A stretch of 64,000 nucleotides of DNA from the NCBI GenBank assembly GCA_016169945.1, contig JADLSH010000382.1, positions 1,364,001 through 1,428,000 of the forward strand. The letters are read 5' to 3'. Origin of the DNA: Trachythela sp. YZ-2020 (taxonomy: Eukaryota > Cnidaria > Anthozoa > Malacalcyonacea > Clavulariidae). Each line of letters starts with the position of its first letter. The first letter of the stretch is position 1. The notes beneath the pieces were generated by a model. The model was given only the letters and a program-made list of their open reading frames with translations. It was not told the origin of the DNA and ran no database searches. Shown piece by piece: positions 1-10,771 of the stretch. Made by a program: the position numbers and the translations under genes.

Positions 1-188
1 TCTTTAAATTTCAAAGATTTACGCTTTTAATGAAAAACTTGTAGTTTCTTCGCAGATATATAAAGTATCCGAAAATAACTTGTTTCAAAATTTCTACCTG
101 GTCACGAAGATTCCACGCGCGAGAAGCGAGGATGACCTCTGATCTATATAGATCGTGTTTCAAACTGTACTAACTGTAGGGAGCCACC
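1..188. mobile_element. Right end of a TTAA-flanked DNA transposon (partial)
   Basis: The sequence GGGAGCCACC runs up to a TTAA at 189-192. It is the complement of the GGTGGCTC terminus of the complete TTAA-flanked element at 16689-17353, so this looks like the right terminus of a related non-autonomous element whose left end lies before the window. No coding sequence is seen. Confidence 0.4.
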
Positions 189-362
189 TTAAGTACAAAA
201 TTTAGCTAGAATTGTGCTTTTTGTGATAAAAACACGATATTCGCTAGAAGTATAGACTTTGATATGACAATAAATTTTAGATATGAAGCAATATGAAAAA
301 TTAATGCCGCCTGCCTAAAATTTGGGTTCCTTTTCATTCTTCCTCGTTAAACTCCTATAATA

Positions 363-623
363 GGGCCATTTATACGGTAGAAAATAAGTCGCGACTTGCA
401 TAAGACGAGTCTTATATAAGACGCAAACACACTCGTATAAATGGTCAAATTCTAATAAGTCGCGACTTGTTGTGGAACAGCCTGAACCCCTGTTCTTATT
501 TAAGTCGCGACGTACTAGAATTTGACCATTTATACGAGTGGGTTCGCGGCTTATATAAGACGCGTCTTATATAAGAAGCGTATTATGTAAATCGCGACTT
601 ATTTTCTCCCGTATAAATGGCCT
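363..623. mobile_element. Hairpin MITE with TA target duplication
   Basis: Nearly the whole 261 bp folds back on itself. The left arm carries GGCCATTTATACGG, AAATAAGTCGCGACTT and TCTTATATAAGACGC, and the right arm carries their complements in reverse order. TA flanks both ends (361-362 and 624-625). There is no coding sequence, so it is a non-autonomous DNA element moved by a transposase encoded elsewhere. Confidence 0.7.
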
Positions 624-625
624 TA

Positions 626-1342
626 TTGTCGAAAAACATAAAAATTCAAATTCACTTATAGCAAAATTGATTACATCATTAGAAAGTATACAAAAAGTTA
701 TATAAAAGACATTTAAGTGGTTACCATGATTTGTCAAATCCTTCTTGAGTTACAAGCTGTTAAAAACGCATTTTCAGGCTAGTACCCAGGTTTTTCGAGC
801 GATTTCGTCGCATTTTTCCCGTTTTGAAACAGGAATAACTCGAAATGAGTGGGGGGAAATGTAGATAACGGCTTAAATTACCTATATATAGTTTTTTGTA
901 TGCTTTCCAGTGATGTATGTCATTATTGCTTAAAATGAACTTTGAATTTCACCTTTTTACAAGTTTCCGAGTTTAATTGGAAAATGTAAGAAAGTCCAAA
1001 TTTTAAGCCGTCAACATAAGTTTTTGAAATGGCTCCATATCAAATATACCTTGTCATATTAAATTAAACTTTTTACACCTAACCGTCTTATTGTTATATC
1101 GAAAGCTTTGCAGTAATAAATAAACGAAGGATTTTCCACAACAAAAACAATTATATTTATATTTATCGCCATACAAATGTACAAAGACGTATTAGGAAAA
1201 TGTTTACTTCTTCAAGAATCGAAAGTACAAATGTGTAGGTAGTAAATGTATTGCATCCTACGACACAAACTCTAGCTCAAGATAAAATATGAACAACATG
1301 TGTAAATATAGAGTACGTATAAAAAACAAAATATGTACTTAC
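626..1342. other. AT-rich stretch, nothing recognised
   Basis: I see no coding sequence, RNA gene or clear repeat here. The end next to 1343 would be intron if the exon called at 1343-1448 is real. Confidence 0.5.
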
Positions 1343-1448
1343 TTTCCAGAAAAGGCGGTCTGAAAATTTGTAACTGCTAAGCAAACTGTTAAGGGACCGT
1401 CACTCTCACTGACACTGTAGGTGGACGCTTGGAATCCAAATTGAGCAA
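1343..1448 (-). CDS. Internal exon, Calx-beta-like domain fragment
   Basis: On the minus strand a pyrimidine-rich tract ending in GCAG at 1449 precedes an open exon that ends in a GTAAGT donor at 1342-1337. The exon encodes about 35 residues, including QASTYSVSESDGPLTVCL. This matches the start of Calx-beta/extracellular repeat domains, whose usual pattern is a hydrophobic residue, then F/Y-S-V-S/N-E-S/G-D-G. The exon starts with two bases of a split codon and ends after two bases of another. No neighbouring exon was identified. This is the best candidate for host (non-transposon) coding sequence in the window. It could instead be a chance open stretch with splice-like borders. Confidence 0.5.
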
Positions 1449-1735
1449 CTGCAACGAGGAGTAAAATTAAGAAAATTATATTTAAAACTATTAAGAAGAG
1501 ACTTTTAACAAACTCGCGTATTGCTTACCCAAAACCAATCAGGTTGCAGGAAGCCCGGATTGCGTAATACACACTGTCTAATTATAACAATATGGCGGTC
1601 TGTTCCTTTCTTTGGATGTCTGTGCTATATCGCTTTTAACAACGGCAAATGCCAAAAGATAATGAAATTTTGATAGTGAAAGCACTTCATCTTCGCGAAA
1701 CGGGCTGAATCGATAAAAACCAATGACTCACAAGC
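1449..1735. other. Intergenic or intronic sequence, nothing recognised
   Basis: No supported feature. A preceding exon of the Calx-beta-like gene would be expected on the minus strand in or beyond this stretch, but none is obvious. Confidence 0.4.
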
Positions 1736-2043
1736 GTGACAATGCATAGTCGATCAAGATATGGTCTGGAAACTCTGCCAAAATCTTTGTTCTATCTTTT
1801 TGTTCATGCTTATGCAAACTTGTGCACGGTGAAGACAATGAATTTTTCGCATAATGAGGCAATCGTCCAATTGCATCATCTTGTCAAATCACTCAACCAT
1901 ACTGTTGAAATATTAATAAGCAAAATTTCAAAAGATTTGTGCACGGTGAAGCCGTCTCAACATAAAATCTTTAGCTCATTATAGACGCTTTGAAGTTTGC
2001 CGAGTTTTCAGACTATATCTCTATTGACCATGGACAATGTCAT
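1732..2043. mobile_element. Degenerate MITE with ~45-bp inverted ends
   Basis: The left end (TGACAATGCATAGTCGATC, then GATATGGTCTGGAAACTC) is mirrored imperfectly at 1994-2043 (GAGTTTTCAGACTATATC, then GGACAATGTCA). The core twice contains TTGTGCACGGTGAAG. No target duplication is clear. The open frame across it looks fortuitous. Confidence 0.45.
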
Positions 2044-2687
2044 CATCATATGCAACAAAGCGCCTACTATAGAGTCATGAACTTGGAAGGTGAGTTGGAT
2101 TTATATATACTATATATTATATTTGAATAATTATTCATTTCAAAATATAGTATAACATGCAATTTGGATATATTATATTCCTAAATTCACTGTTTTGTGA
2201 AGTGTGTTGCCAAATATTTTGTACATTTCACCAATGTAATTTGAATGTCAATAATCCGCGAGGGATATACATCATATGTTGATATCGAAGATAAATTTCA
2301 TGTTTGAAAGTGTCCCAATATACTCTTGCAGGAAGTAAGCTGAAAATGACTTTTTGTTGTGTTGTGAAATTTACATAAAATATCTAATTACATACCAATA
2401 CTCTATTACCTAAACTTAATTTCAATGGTTGAAAATCACCCCAGATATTCCTTAAAATCCTTACCGATCTCTGCAATAATTCTAACAAATTGAACATCTC
2501 AATGATCCCAACCCATTTCCCCAAAGCCTTTGGGAAGGTACTCAACACACCAATTAGGATAGGTACGACTCGCATGGTTGTGCACTTCCAAATTCGTCTA
2601 ATTTCTCGTTTTAACTCCTGGTATTTTTCTATTTCCCCCTTTTTCTTGCTGTCCTTAGGACATAGATATATCCATTATAATTTTCGC
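2044..2687. other. AT-rich stretch, nothing recognised
   Basis: Short overlapping open frames on both strands show no family resemblance. The stretch ends at TTTCGC (2682-2687), the left target-site copy of the composite element that follows. Confidence 0.45.
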
Positions 2688-3266
2688 AGTACTATACAGA
2701 GTGAGGATTCTGGAGCCGGTGGAGCTGGTGGAGTACTTTGCTCCACCGCTGACCTTCTCCGATGGAGATTTATTAGCAACCTATATATGTCTTATTTTAA
2801 AACCATGCTGTGTAGGTATTATAATTATTTATCATAGTTCCCAGTAAGAAGACGATTTTTCAAATACGAAATTATATATATTATAATACGACAAATACGA
2901 AATTGTTGCTATGCAAGCGTTGTTAATATTAAACGCAGTTCCCATCGGAATAGAAATATATGGTTTCCAGACATACCGATGTACTTAAATGTTAGAGATC
3001 AAAACATTCGTAGCATTAAATGCAGCTGTAAAAACAGCGAAAGATTGGGCATATGTTACTATAAATTTAGAAAGCTTTAATTTGATCGTTAAGTACGACA
3101 TTTACATTTTAGAAAGTCATTAAACCGGTCAATAACACGTCAAACAATCAACTGAACAAGATAAGTTTAAGCAAACAGATTTTAGATTTTGTTAGTGGAT
3201 GGATTTTAGTTGTAGTTATCGTTAGTGGACATTCTGGGTTGCTCTATTTTAGCGAGATAAATCAAC
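2688..3266 (+). repeat. Left long terminal inverted repeat
   Basis: About 580 bp match the reverse complement of 13733-14778 over most of their length. Shared stretches include GGTGGAGCTGGTGGAGTACT near the outer end, GCAAGCGTTGTTAATATTAA in the middle and CATTCTGGGTTGCTCTATTT near the inner end. Similarity stops near GAGATAAATCAAC, where the Ngaro-bearing segment begins. The repeat resumes as satellite after 7125. Confidence 0.8.
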
Positions 3267-3423
3267 AGTTTTTTTCGTTTGCGTGTATTAGAACATTTTC
3301 TACACAATATATAAAGCAAAATTATTAAGAATCGCAAATGATTACAAGCCAAAATCAATTGACCTTTGTACGTGTTCACCATAATGGATAAACAGCAATA
3401 TTTTATTATGCTGACATCTTAGG

Positions 3424-3738
3424 ATAGTATTCTATTCACACCTGTCTCAACTGCACACCTATGAGTTATGGAGAAATGTGGTCGCTTTGAGGAAAACTCA
3501 AATTTTGAAGGGAGGGACATGGGAGGGAGGAAAGGCCACAAGATTTTGGTGTACAGAAGAAACAGATGGGAACAGTCCTTCTCAAACCCTATGCATCACA
3601 TCACAACTCGATCAAAGTGGTGGTAATTTATTCCTGCTGATCATGTTTATAGGCGCGCTAGTTGAGCCCGCTGTAAATAGTATTCTATTCACACCTGTCT
3701 CAACTGCACACCTATGAGTTATGGAGAAATGTGGTCGC
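3424..3738 (-). repeat. B-A-B block of the split direct repeats
   Basis: Repeat B occurs at 3424-3485 and 3677-3738 (core TCTATTCACACCTGTCTCAA). Repeat A lies at 3606-3680 (core GATCAAAGTGGTGGTAATTT) and overlaps B by a few bases. The 120 bp between the first B and A is unique. This is the 3' side of the element in minus orientation. Confidence 0.75.
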
Positions 3739-3931
3739 CGCCTTATATGTCAAACACCATTATACAAGGCCGCCCCACCGCTGATACTTAATCTTCCTTT
3801 TGTTACCAGTCGCAAAAGGACTCTCCAAAACTCAAAAGAAAACCAATAAAATCCCCTTCCTCCTTACCTGCATTATACCGTCTAAATGCGCTTGAATGCG
3901 TCCTTCGATGGGAAGGCACAAACAAACTGGG

Positions 3932-4516
3932 TTAAAGCATTATAGTCAGAGTAGTAGTAGGGTATGGGTGAGGTCGAGTGCGGTTAAGTCTTCTGAAGGA
4001 GCGAGCGGCAATATGACCGGGTAGACCACAGAAAAAACAGGTTGCAGGGGGATTGGGAGGACGGCGGGGAGTAGGCGGTGTGGAATTCCTAGAGTTGTTG
4101 ACCATGAATGATTTGGGTGCTTTACAGGACTTATCGACTTTGGAGATACAGTCCAGAACTTTGGTATAATCATCATCAGAGAACAGCGCCATAAAATACG
4201 CGTGAAACTGCGTCTTAGGAGCATCGATTCTATCTCTCAACGCGAGGAGAGCAACTTTAAAGAAAGCTGCCTTTTCATGATTTTCTTGTTTGGCTTCGTT
4301 AGCTAGGATTTCAGCCATAGAGATGGCGGTGTATTGATCAAAATCCACCAATTTCCTAATTCCATACGAAGTCAATGATTTTATTCGGGCAGAAATATCC
4401 GGTTTCTGTTGACTCTCCAAAAGGCTAATTCTCATAGCCAACTGATCAAACGATTTTTCTATACACGAAAGATATCGATATATACAGTTGACATTTATAA
4501 TCACAGACGATAACAT
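3932..4516 (-). CDS. Gag-like protein, main exon, with zinc knuckle
   Basis: The minus-strand frame encodes about 194 residues. A helical N-terminal region (SFDQLAMRISLLES) is followed by a charged central region, then a proline-rich linker and CFFCGLPGHIAARS near the C-terminus. The last is a CCHC zinc knuckle in which the fourth ligand is Ser instead of Cys, so zinc binding may be lost. The sequence before codon 1 has a pyrimidine-rich tract ending CCCAG, a good splice acceptor at 4517, and fits in phase with the donor of the short exon at 6864-6980. Gag would coat the retroelement RNA. No pol frame follows. Confidence 0.55.
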   Translation of the reverse strand: MLSSVIINVNCIYRYLSCIEKSFDQLAMRISLLESQQKPDISARIKSLTSYGIRKLVDFDQYTAISMAEILANEAKQENHEKAAFFKVALLALRDRIDAPKTQFHAYFMALFSDDDYTKVLDCISKVDKSCKAPKSFMVNNSRNSTPPTPRRPPNPPATCFFCGLPGHIAARSFRRLNRTRPHPYPTTTLTIML

Positions 4517-4829
4517 CTGGGATGGGCAGACTAACCGAGAAATGGGAATTCATGAAAGCTTACATTCCCGAAGCCTCCAAACTCATAGATTGAATAAGCA
4601 CAGCAGGAATGCAAATAACGAAAGAGGAAGAAATGGAAGCCCCGGGAATGAAAGCAATGAAGCGTCAGTAATCCGACTAGGGAATTAGACTCCCTTTTCA
4701 AAGCTAACACCCCGTTAAAAGATTGAGTAGAAATTATACGAAAAGAAGAATTGGAAAAGTGAAGAAACACCAACGTTATAGGAACAAGTAAAATTAGCTA
4801 CTCAACCATATTATATAATATTATATGTT

Positions 4830-6190
4830 GGGATATGTTGGGATATCCTGTTGGGATATCCACGAGCACATACATCACAGGTAAAATTCTTCCATGGCAA
4901 AATCACGACACTATAGATATTGCAGACAAAATCGTATATGCCAAAATATGTTACCTATTGAATATCGCATGGCAAAATGTCTATAACGCCACAGAGGAAA
5001 TTATATATCTCATTGAAAATATCTCATTGAAAGTATCTCATTGAAAATATCTTATACGCCGCGTGTTGAAACTATCCCATGACAAAATACTTCCTACGCC
5101 ACCTGTTGAAATGATCAAGGCAAGCATGGATGTACCCCCATTGGAAATTATCTCAAGGGGAAAAGTTTATTTATTTACTTATCTATTTATTTATTTATTT
5201 AGTTATTTATTAATTTATTTATAGGTATATACAGACATATACACACACATATCTATACATATATGTCTACACAAATACTTCCTAGAGCACATACTGAAAT
5301 GATCTCATACCGAACATTTATATATTCCACAATGTTAAAAGTATCGGAAAGGAAAATTGTTATACGCCACATGTTGATATGATCTCATGGCAAAATACAT
5401 TCGACGCCACATATTGAAATTATCTCATGACAAAACTGAAAGGTCACATGTTGAGATGATCTCATGGCAAAATACTCTCTACGCTACATATTAAAGTTAT
5501 CACATGCCAAAACTCAAACGCCACATGTTGATATGATCTCATGGCAAAATATATTCTACGCCACATATTGAAATTATCTCATGGCAAAACTCTAACGCCA
5601 CATGTTGAAATGATCTCATGGCAAAATACTTTCTACGCCACATATTGACATTATCTCATGGCAAAACTCAAACGCCACATGTTGATATTATCTCATGGCA
5701 AAATACTATCTATGCCACAAATTGAAATTATCTCATGGCAAAACTGAAACGCCAAATGGTGATATTATCTCATGGCAAAATACTATGTATGCCACATATT
5801 GAAATTATCTCATGGCAAACTGAAACGCCACATGTTGATATTATCTCATGGCAAAATACTATCTACGCCACATATTGAAATTGTCTCATAGCAAAACTCA
5901 AACGTCACATGTTGAACTGAGCGCGTGGCCAAATACTTCCTATGCCACATATTAAAATTATGTTATGGCAAGTATTGATATACGCCACAACATTAACGCT
6001 ATCACAAGGAGATACCTAATGTTAAAATTACCCCAAGGTAAGGTGTATATACGCCACATGTTGAAATGATCTCATGGCAAACATATGTTTGTGCGCTACA
6101 ACGTTAAACCTATCGCAAGGAGAATTAGTTTATACACCGCAGGTTGAAATTATCTGATGTCAAATACAACGGCTCATACGCCACGCATGA
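4830..6190. repeat. Minisatellite, ~30/60-bp unit
   Basis: Repeated motifs CGCCACATGTTGATATGATC and TCTCATGGCAAAATACT alternate with CGCCACATATTGAAATTATC. The array is clearest at 5340-5900 and degenerates outward. A TTTA-rich run interrupts it at 5167-5225. It lies in the internal region of the Ngaro-like element, in what would be the gag intron. Confidence 0.75.
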
Positions 6191-6863
6191 GAACTATCTG
6201 CGGGCAAAACCTAAAACGAAATTATCGGGAGTATCGCAAACAAAGTAAATGTCCGATTGTGCAATCAAAAGCTATTAACAGGATAATGAAGTGTACATGC
6301 AAGCCTAAGGCATGAGTGCATGGCGAGCGTGGGCGAGTACATAAATTTAATAGGTGAAGAAAATTTACAGCAACAACGATCAACATAGGCATGCATGGCA
6401 GATTACAAATATTATAAAATGTAGTAGACAGAGCAAAGTTGTGATTTGTAGACGGAGCCAAGCGCCGAGGAGTACCCTTCGCCTCCCCGCGAGATAAAAC
6501 AAACCGAGAATGGGGTAGAGGAACGGAAAGTTAGGCGGCAAACAAACTACATGCAGCAACAAAGGTAACGCAAACGGGAGAAACAGACTAATGGCCCGAA
6601 ACGGATATGCAAAATATTGATATAATAAGGCGATATAGTGCTGCGAATATGGATTTTGTCCAGGAAGCAGCATGCGAAATAATATAGATAACGGTATAAA
6701 GCCAAGAATGTAAGGCAAGGGGAAGGAACTTACGATTTTTTAGCTAAACTTACGTGATGCTAGCGCAGGATTAAGACGGGCGACTTTACTAGTTTGGGCG
6801 ACCATGCATGCAGAGCAATAAAAGCTTCTACTTAAATAAAACATATACGATCCCATATTATAC
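6191..6863. other. Internal region of the Ngaro-like element, no gene seen
   Basis: Open frames on the minus strand here have no recognisable domain. The stretch lies between the two proposed gag exons. Confidence 0.4.
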
Positions 6864-6980
6864 CTCTAAACGTGGTTCAACAGCTGGATCGTTTGACGTT
6901 GGTGGTGCAGCAGATGTAGAGCCGGCAAAACGAGGAACTTGCTCTGCTGGAGTTGCTTCTGTACCTTCGTGATCAGACAT
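6864..6980 (-). CDS. Gag first exon
   Basis: On the minus strand an ATG at 6980-6978, seventeen bases inside repeat A, opens a 39-codon exon beginning MSDHEGTEATPAEQVPRF. It is Ala/Pro/Ser-rich and ends ...VEPRLE directly before GTATAA, a plausible splice donor. The phase is zero and matches the acceptor in front of 4516. The position directly after the terminal repeat, the codon quality and the splice phase support it as the start of gag. Confidence 0.5.
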
Positions 6981-6996
6981 TGTGCTTGCAGCGCTG

Positions 6997-7071
6997 ACTC
7001 GATCAAAGTGGTGGTAATTTATTCCTGCTGATCATGTTTATAGGCGCGCTAGTTGAGCCCGCTGTAAATAG
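6997..7071 (-). repeat. A repeat, 5' terminus of the Ngaro-like element
   Basis: The 75-bp copy is identical, as read, to 3606-3680, including ATAGGCGCGCTAGTTGAGCC. It marks the 5' end of the element on the minus strand. Confidence 0.75.
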
Positions 7072-7124
7072 CTGAATTCTTGTGTTTGCTAATTTAATCC
7101 CGCAAAGCCCGATTTTTAAGGCAA

Positions 7125-7625
7125 TTTCCCCAGCCCTAATGATATATGATGATATTATATCCTACGATACTGGATGATATCCTGAGATATTGTATGATAT
7201 CCTAAAATACTGTATGATACCTGAGATACTGTGTGATGTCCTAAGATACTATATTATATCCTAAGATACTGCATGATATCCTAAGATACTGCATTATATC
7301 CTAAGATATTGCATGATGTGCTAAAATATTCTATGATATCCTAAGGTACTGCGTCATATCCTAAGATATTTAATGATATCCTAAGATACGGTACGATATC
7401 CTAAGATATTGCATGATATCCTAAGATCTTCTATATAATCCTCAGATACTGCATGATATTGTAAGATACTGTATGATATCCCAAGATACTGTATGATATC
7501 TTAAGATACTGCATGATATCCTAAGATGATATCCTAACATATTGACTAATATCCTAAGATATGGCCTGATATCCAAAAAATGTATCCTAAAATACTGCGT
7601 GATAGCCTAGACACTCTATGATATC
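7125..7625. repeat. 20-bp satellite array (GATATCCTAAGATACTGCAT)
   Basis: About 25 diverged copies of a 20-bp unit run head to tail. The same unit, inverted, occurs at 13645-13735 next to the right inverted repeat, so the array belongs to the subterminal part of the composite element. Confidence 0.85.
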
Positions 7626-8035
7626 CTAAGGGTGAATCATTGAATCCTAAGATTGAATAATTGAATCCTAAGATTGAATCATTGAATCCTAAGATTGAAT
7701 CCTTGAAGCTTAATATTGAAACATCGAATCCTAAGATTCAATTATTGAATCTTAAGATTGAATTATTTAATTGTAAGAGTGAATCATTGAATCCTAAGAG
7801 TGCATCATTGAATCCTTGATTGAATCCATGAATCCTATGACTGAATAATTGAATCTGAAGAGTGAAACATTCATTCCTAAGATTAAGTCATCGAATCCTA
7901 AGAGTGAATCATTGAATCCTTAGAATGAATCCTTGAATCATAAGATTGAATCATTGAATCCTAAGATTGAGTCATTGAATCATAAGATTGAATCATTGAA
8001 TCCTAAGAGTGAATCATTGAATCCTAAGATTAAAT
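7626..8035. repeat. ~20-bp satellite array (TGAATCCTAAGATTGAATCA)
   Basis: A second related unit follows the first array, sharing the CCTAAGAT core. The inverted counterpart is at 13450-13645, again beside the right inverted repeat. Confidence 0.85.
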
Positions 8036-8084
8036 CCGAACGGAGACTACTATATAACTCCGAGCCGAGCTTAGTATAACGAAC

Positions 8085-8255
8085 ATAAAGATAAGGAAGG
8101 TAAAGATAAGGAAGATAAAGATAAAGATAAAGCTAAATAAGATGAAAATAAGGAATAAAAAGCTAAGGAAGAAAAAGATAAGGAAGAAAAGGATAAGCAA
8201 GATAAAGATAAAGAAGATAGAGATAAAGAAGATAATGATAAAGAAGATAAATCGC
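8085..8255. repeat. Purine-rich simple repeat (GATAAAGAA)
   Basis: Tandem AAGATAAAGAAGATAAAG-type hexamers and nonamers. It is low-complexity sequence and the frames through it have no meaning. Confidence 0.85.
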
Positions 8256-8825
8256 TATCTCTAACTCTAACCTTAACCCTTTCTTTAACCCTAACCCTTT
8301 CTCTAACTATTTCTCTAACTCTAACCCTAACCCTCTCTCTAACTCTAATCCTTTTCCTAACTCTAACCCTAGCCCTCTCTCTAACTCTAACTCTAACTGG
8401 AATCCGCTCTCTAACTTTAACCACAACCCCGTCTCTAATCCTCACCTCTCTCTAACTCTAACTCTAACGCTAACCCTCTCTCTAACTCTAACCTTTTCTC
8501 TAACTCTAACCCTATTAGGCCCTCTCTCTAACTCTAACCCTAATCCTCCCTCTAACTCTAAACATAACCCTTTCTCTAACCCTAACCCTAACATTTCTCT
8601 AACTCTAAACCTTTCTCTAGTTCTAACTCTAATGCTTGCACTGCGTCTAGCTCTAACAACAAGGTTAAGCTGAGGGCTGTGACCATTAACGAGAGCTTAG
8701 AGTTAAAGAGGAGGTTAGAGTTAGAGAAATGGTTATGGCTAAAGTTAGAGAGAGGGTTAGGGTAAAGTTAGAGAGAGGGTTAGGATTAGAGCTAGAGAAA
8801 GTATTAGAGTTGGAGAGAGAGAGAG
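8256..8825. repeat. Telomere-like degenerate repeat with strand switch
   Basis: 8256-8640 is made of CTCTAACTCTAACCCTAACC-type units, close to the metazoan telomere repeat CCCTAA but mixed with CTCTAA. After a ~60-bp spacer, 8690-8825 has the complementary type (GTTAGAGAGAGGGTTAGG). The two arms could pair as a foldback. Confidence 0.8.
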
Positions 8826-9687
8826 AAAAAATTTAAATTTGGACTTTCATCAATACAATAATTGCTTTTCATGAAAGCCGAATAGTATTGTTACATATTT
8901 ACAAGTATAAGTAATAACAATATTTACAATTAAATAGATAGTATATAATAAATCATTTTATTATTTATGGGAACCTGAAGGTAGAAATTCTAGCCTTAAA
9001 TTGACTTAGCGTAGTAGCCAGTCTTGCCTCACTTGGCAATTCATTCCAAAATGCTTGTTTCGAGTAATCTGAAGTGTGCCTCAAACTAAATCTTCTCTAA
9101 TTGTATAGGAGCCGACATCATCTCTTTGTTAGGTCATGACGTGACCAGCCCGGTTTTTAAGTTTTCTGTAACCTACTTCCATGCGAAGATGTTAAATTAT
9201 CCCATACAATATCACAGTAATCAAACATAGGTTGAATCAGTGAATTACATATTTTTCTTTAGAAACACAACCCCTGGTCCGACTTAAACTTCCAATTGCC
9301 TGGTAAATTTTGATAGAAACCTGATCAATCTGCTCATTTCAATTTAAATTTTGGTCGATAAACACACCTAGACTTTTTGTGGTTTTAACACTGTTAATTT
9401 GTTTCCCGTTTATAAGAATATGGGAAATATTTTCAATATTACTTACATTGCCGTCAGAGCCGATAAACATGTGCTCCGTTTTTGTAGTGCTCAGGCTCAA
9501 TTTATTTTCTAATAACCATTTTTAAATATTCAAAAGTTCAATATTTGTTTTATTAATCATTGTTCTAAACCACTTGTCACTGATAGTAATATTTGTATCA
9601 TCAGCATATATACGCACCTTTGAGTGCTGAATATAGTTCGGCAAGTCGTTAATATAGATGAGATAGAAATAGCAATGGTCCAAGTAT
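8826..9687 (-). pseudogene. CR1/L2-type RT remnant, 3' part
   Basis: On the minus strand YLIYINDLPNYI is followed by IYADDTNITIS, the catalytic YADD motif of reverse transcriptase. Then come LLENKLSLSTTKTEH and INSVKTTKSLGVFIDQNLN, the usual order downstream of the active site. The frame ends at 8965 after FWNELPSEARL. Stops and frameshifts break it. The upstream part lies at 13166-13310; the element at 9697-13157 has split it inside the GVPQ...LIYIND region. Confidence 0.75.
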
Positions 9688-9849
9688 TGAACTTTGTAGC
9701 CTGCGAGGCAGACGGTCCTGCGGCGAAACACCCAAAAACGGGCAAGACTGAGGAGGGGAAAAACCGTCTGCAAGGTTTGGCAGTGTATCCGCCCCCTTTC
9801 AGGAAGTAACTAACAATAGACTAAAAGCACAGCTAAAAATAGATGTCAT

Positions 9850-10480
9850 TACTTATGTAAACAAACAGCGCATTTCCACTGAATTCGCTCCTATTCTCCT
9901 CTTATCAAACGTTATGTCTCTGGCTCCCAAAGTCGACGAAGTCCGTGTTCTTGCCTCGCAACGTTATTTCGACTTTCTTTTTATTACGGAAACATGGCTG
10001 AGGGACGTTATCGGTGACAACCAAATAGCACTCGAAAACTTTAATCTGATAAGGCGTGACCGTTTATTTGGATTACATGGAGGGGTTTGTATATACATCA
10101 GAGAAGACATAAAATGCATACGCTTGGATGAGCTCGAAAATCCAAACTTTGAGGTACTTTGGGTTCATACTAGATCAAACAGACTACCAAGAGGTGTGAC
10201 ATGCGTCATTCTTGCTTGTGTTTATAATCCCCCATCTTCAAACGACCACGAAATTCTCGAGTATCTTTTCGAATCCTTAACGAAGGTCGAGGGTCTGCAT
10301 CCTGGTTGTGCCATTATTATCGCGGGTGATTTCAATAAGCTGGATATCAAGATCTTGAAGCGCAATTTTCAACTATAGCAACTGGTTCGCAGTCCAACAC
10401 GTGGATCGAACATATTGGACTTAGTACTTACAAATCTGCATAAATTTTATGGTCCCACATCAGTTGAAATTCTCCTCCCC
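9850..10480 (+). pseudogene. Non-LTR retrotransposon endonuclease domain
   Basis: An apurinic-type endonuclease of the exonuclease III fold. FLFITETWLRD carries the catalytic Glu, GLHGGVCIYIRE is the central strand, IIIAGDFNKLD is the GDFN motif and FGLSDHNTIT is the SDH motif with the catalytic His. The main open part is 9914-10378. A stop or frameshift near 10378 and another in the C-run at 10476-10484 separate the SDH part. It nicks target DNA to prime reverse transcription. It belongs with the RT frame at 10772 in one original ORF2. Confidence 0.8.
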
Positions 10481-10771
10481 CCCCTTCGGGCTGTCAGATC
10501 ACAACACAATTACTATCTGCCCAAAACAGAGAGCGCAAAATCTTCCCAGTCGACGAACTGTCCTAAAAAGAGACACTCGACCGTCTCGTAAAATGGAACT
10601 TGGCCGTTATTTTAGTGAAATAGATTGGAGTTCGTTCGAGGATTTGGTCACTTGTGATGAAAAATGTGAATTATTTTCTGACATTATTTTTCGGTCAACT
10701 TTATTATACCGGAGCGAAAAGTTAAATTCCACACTAACGATGCACCATGGGTTACTGAGGATTTTAAACGA
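10481..10771 (+). pseudogene. ORF2 linker between endonuclease and RT, frameshifted
   Basis: This carries the region after the SDH motif, with MELGRYFSEIDW and WSSFEDLVTCDEKCELF. The reading frame changes at least once near 10700 before joining the RT frame (DAPWVTEDFKRLIM). It is part of the same broken ORF2. Confidence 0.6.

Larger units (their letters stand above)
3424..7071 (-). mobile_element. Ngaro/PAT-like retroelement with split direct repeats
   Basis: Read on the minus strand the element has repeat A (7071-6997), an internal region, then B (3738-3677), A (3680-3606) and B (3485-3424). A is 75 bp and B about 62 bp; the copies look identical. This A...B-A-B order is the split direct repeat layout of tyrosine-recombinase retrotransposons of the Ngaro/PAT group, which insert by recombination and leave no target duplication. 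A two-exon gag starts just inside repeat A. No reverse transcriptase, RNase H or tyrosine recombinase frame is visible, and the space is taken by a minisatellite, so this copy is non-autonomous. Confidence 0.65.

Noticed and set aside
4488..4773. Open frames on both strands upstream of the gag exon
   Set aside because: They lie across the proposed splice acceptor and show no domain. The minus-strand one is intron sequence in the model.
5340..5900. Possible CRISPR array (regular repeats about 30 bp apart)
   Set aside because: The genome is eukaryotic, units are contiguous and variable, and there are no unique spacers. It is a minisatellite.
6222..6718. Two overlapping minus-strand open frames of 79 and 112 residues with hydrophobic stretches
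   Set aside because: No family resemblance and no coding pattern. They lie in the proposed gag intron.
8071..8445. 124-residue minus-strand open frame of Arg/Val and Ser/Leu repeats
   Set aside because: It is a translation of the telomere-like and purine simple repeats, with no start context or domain.
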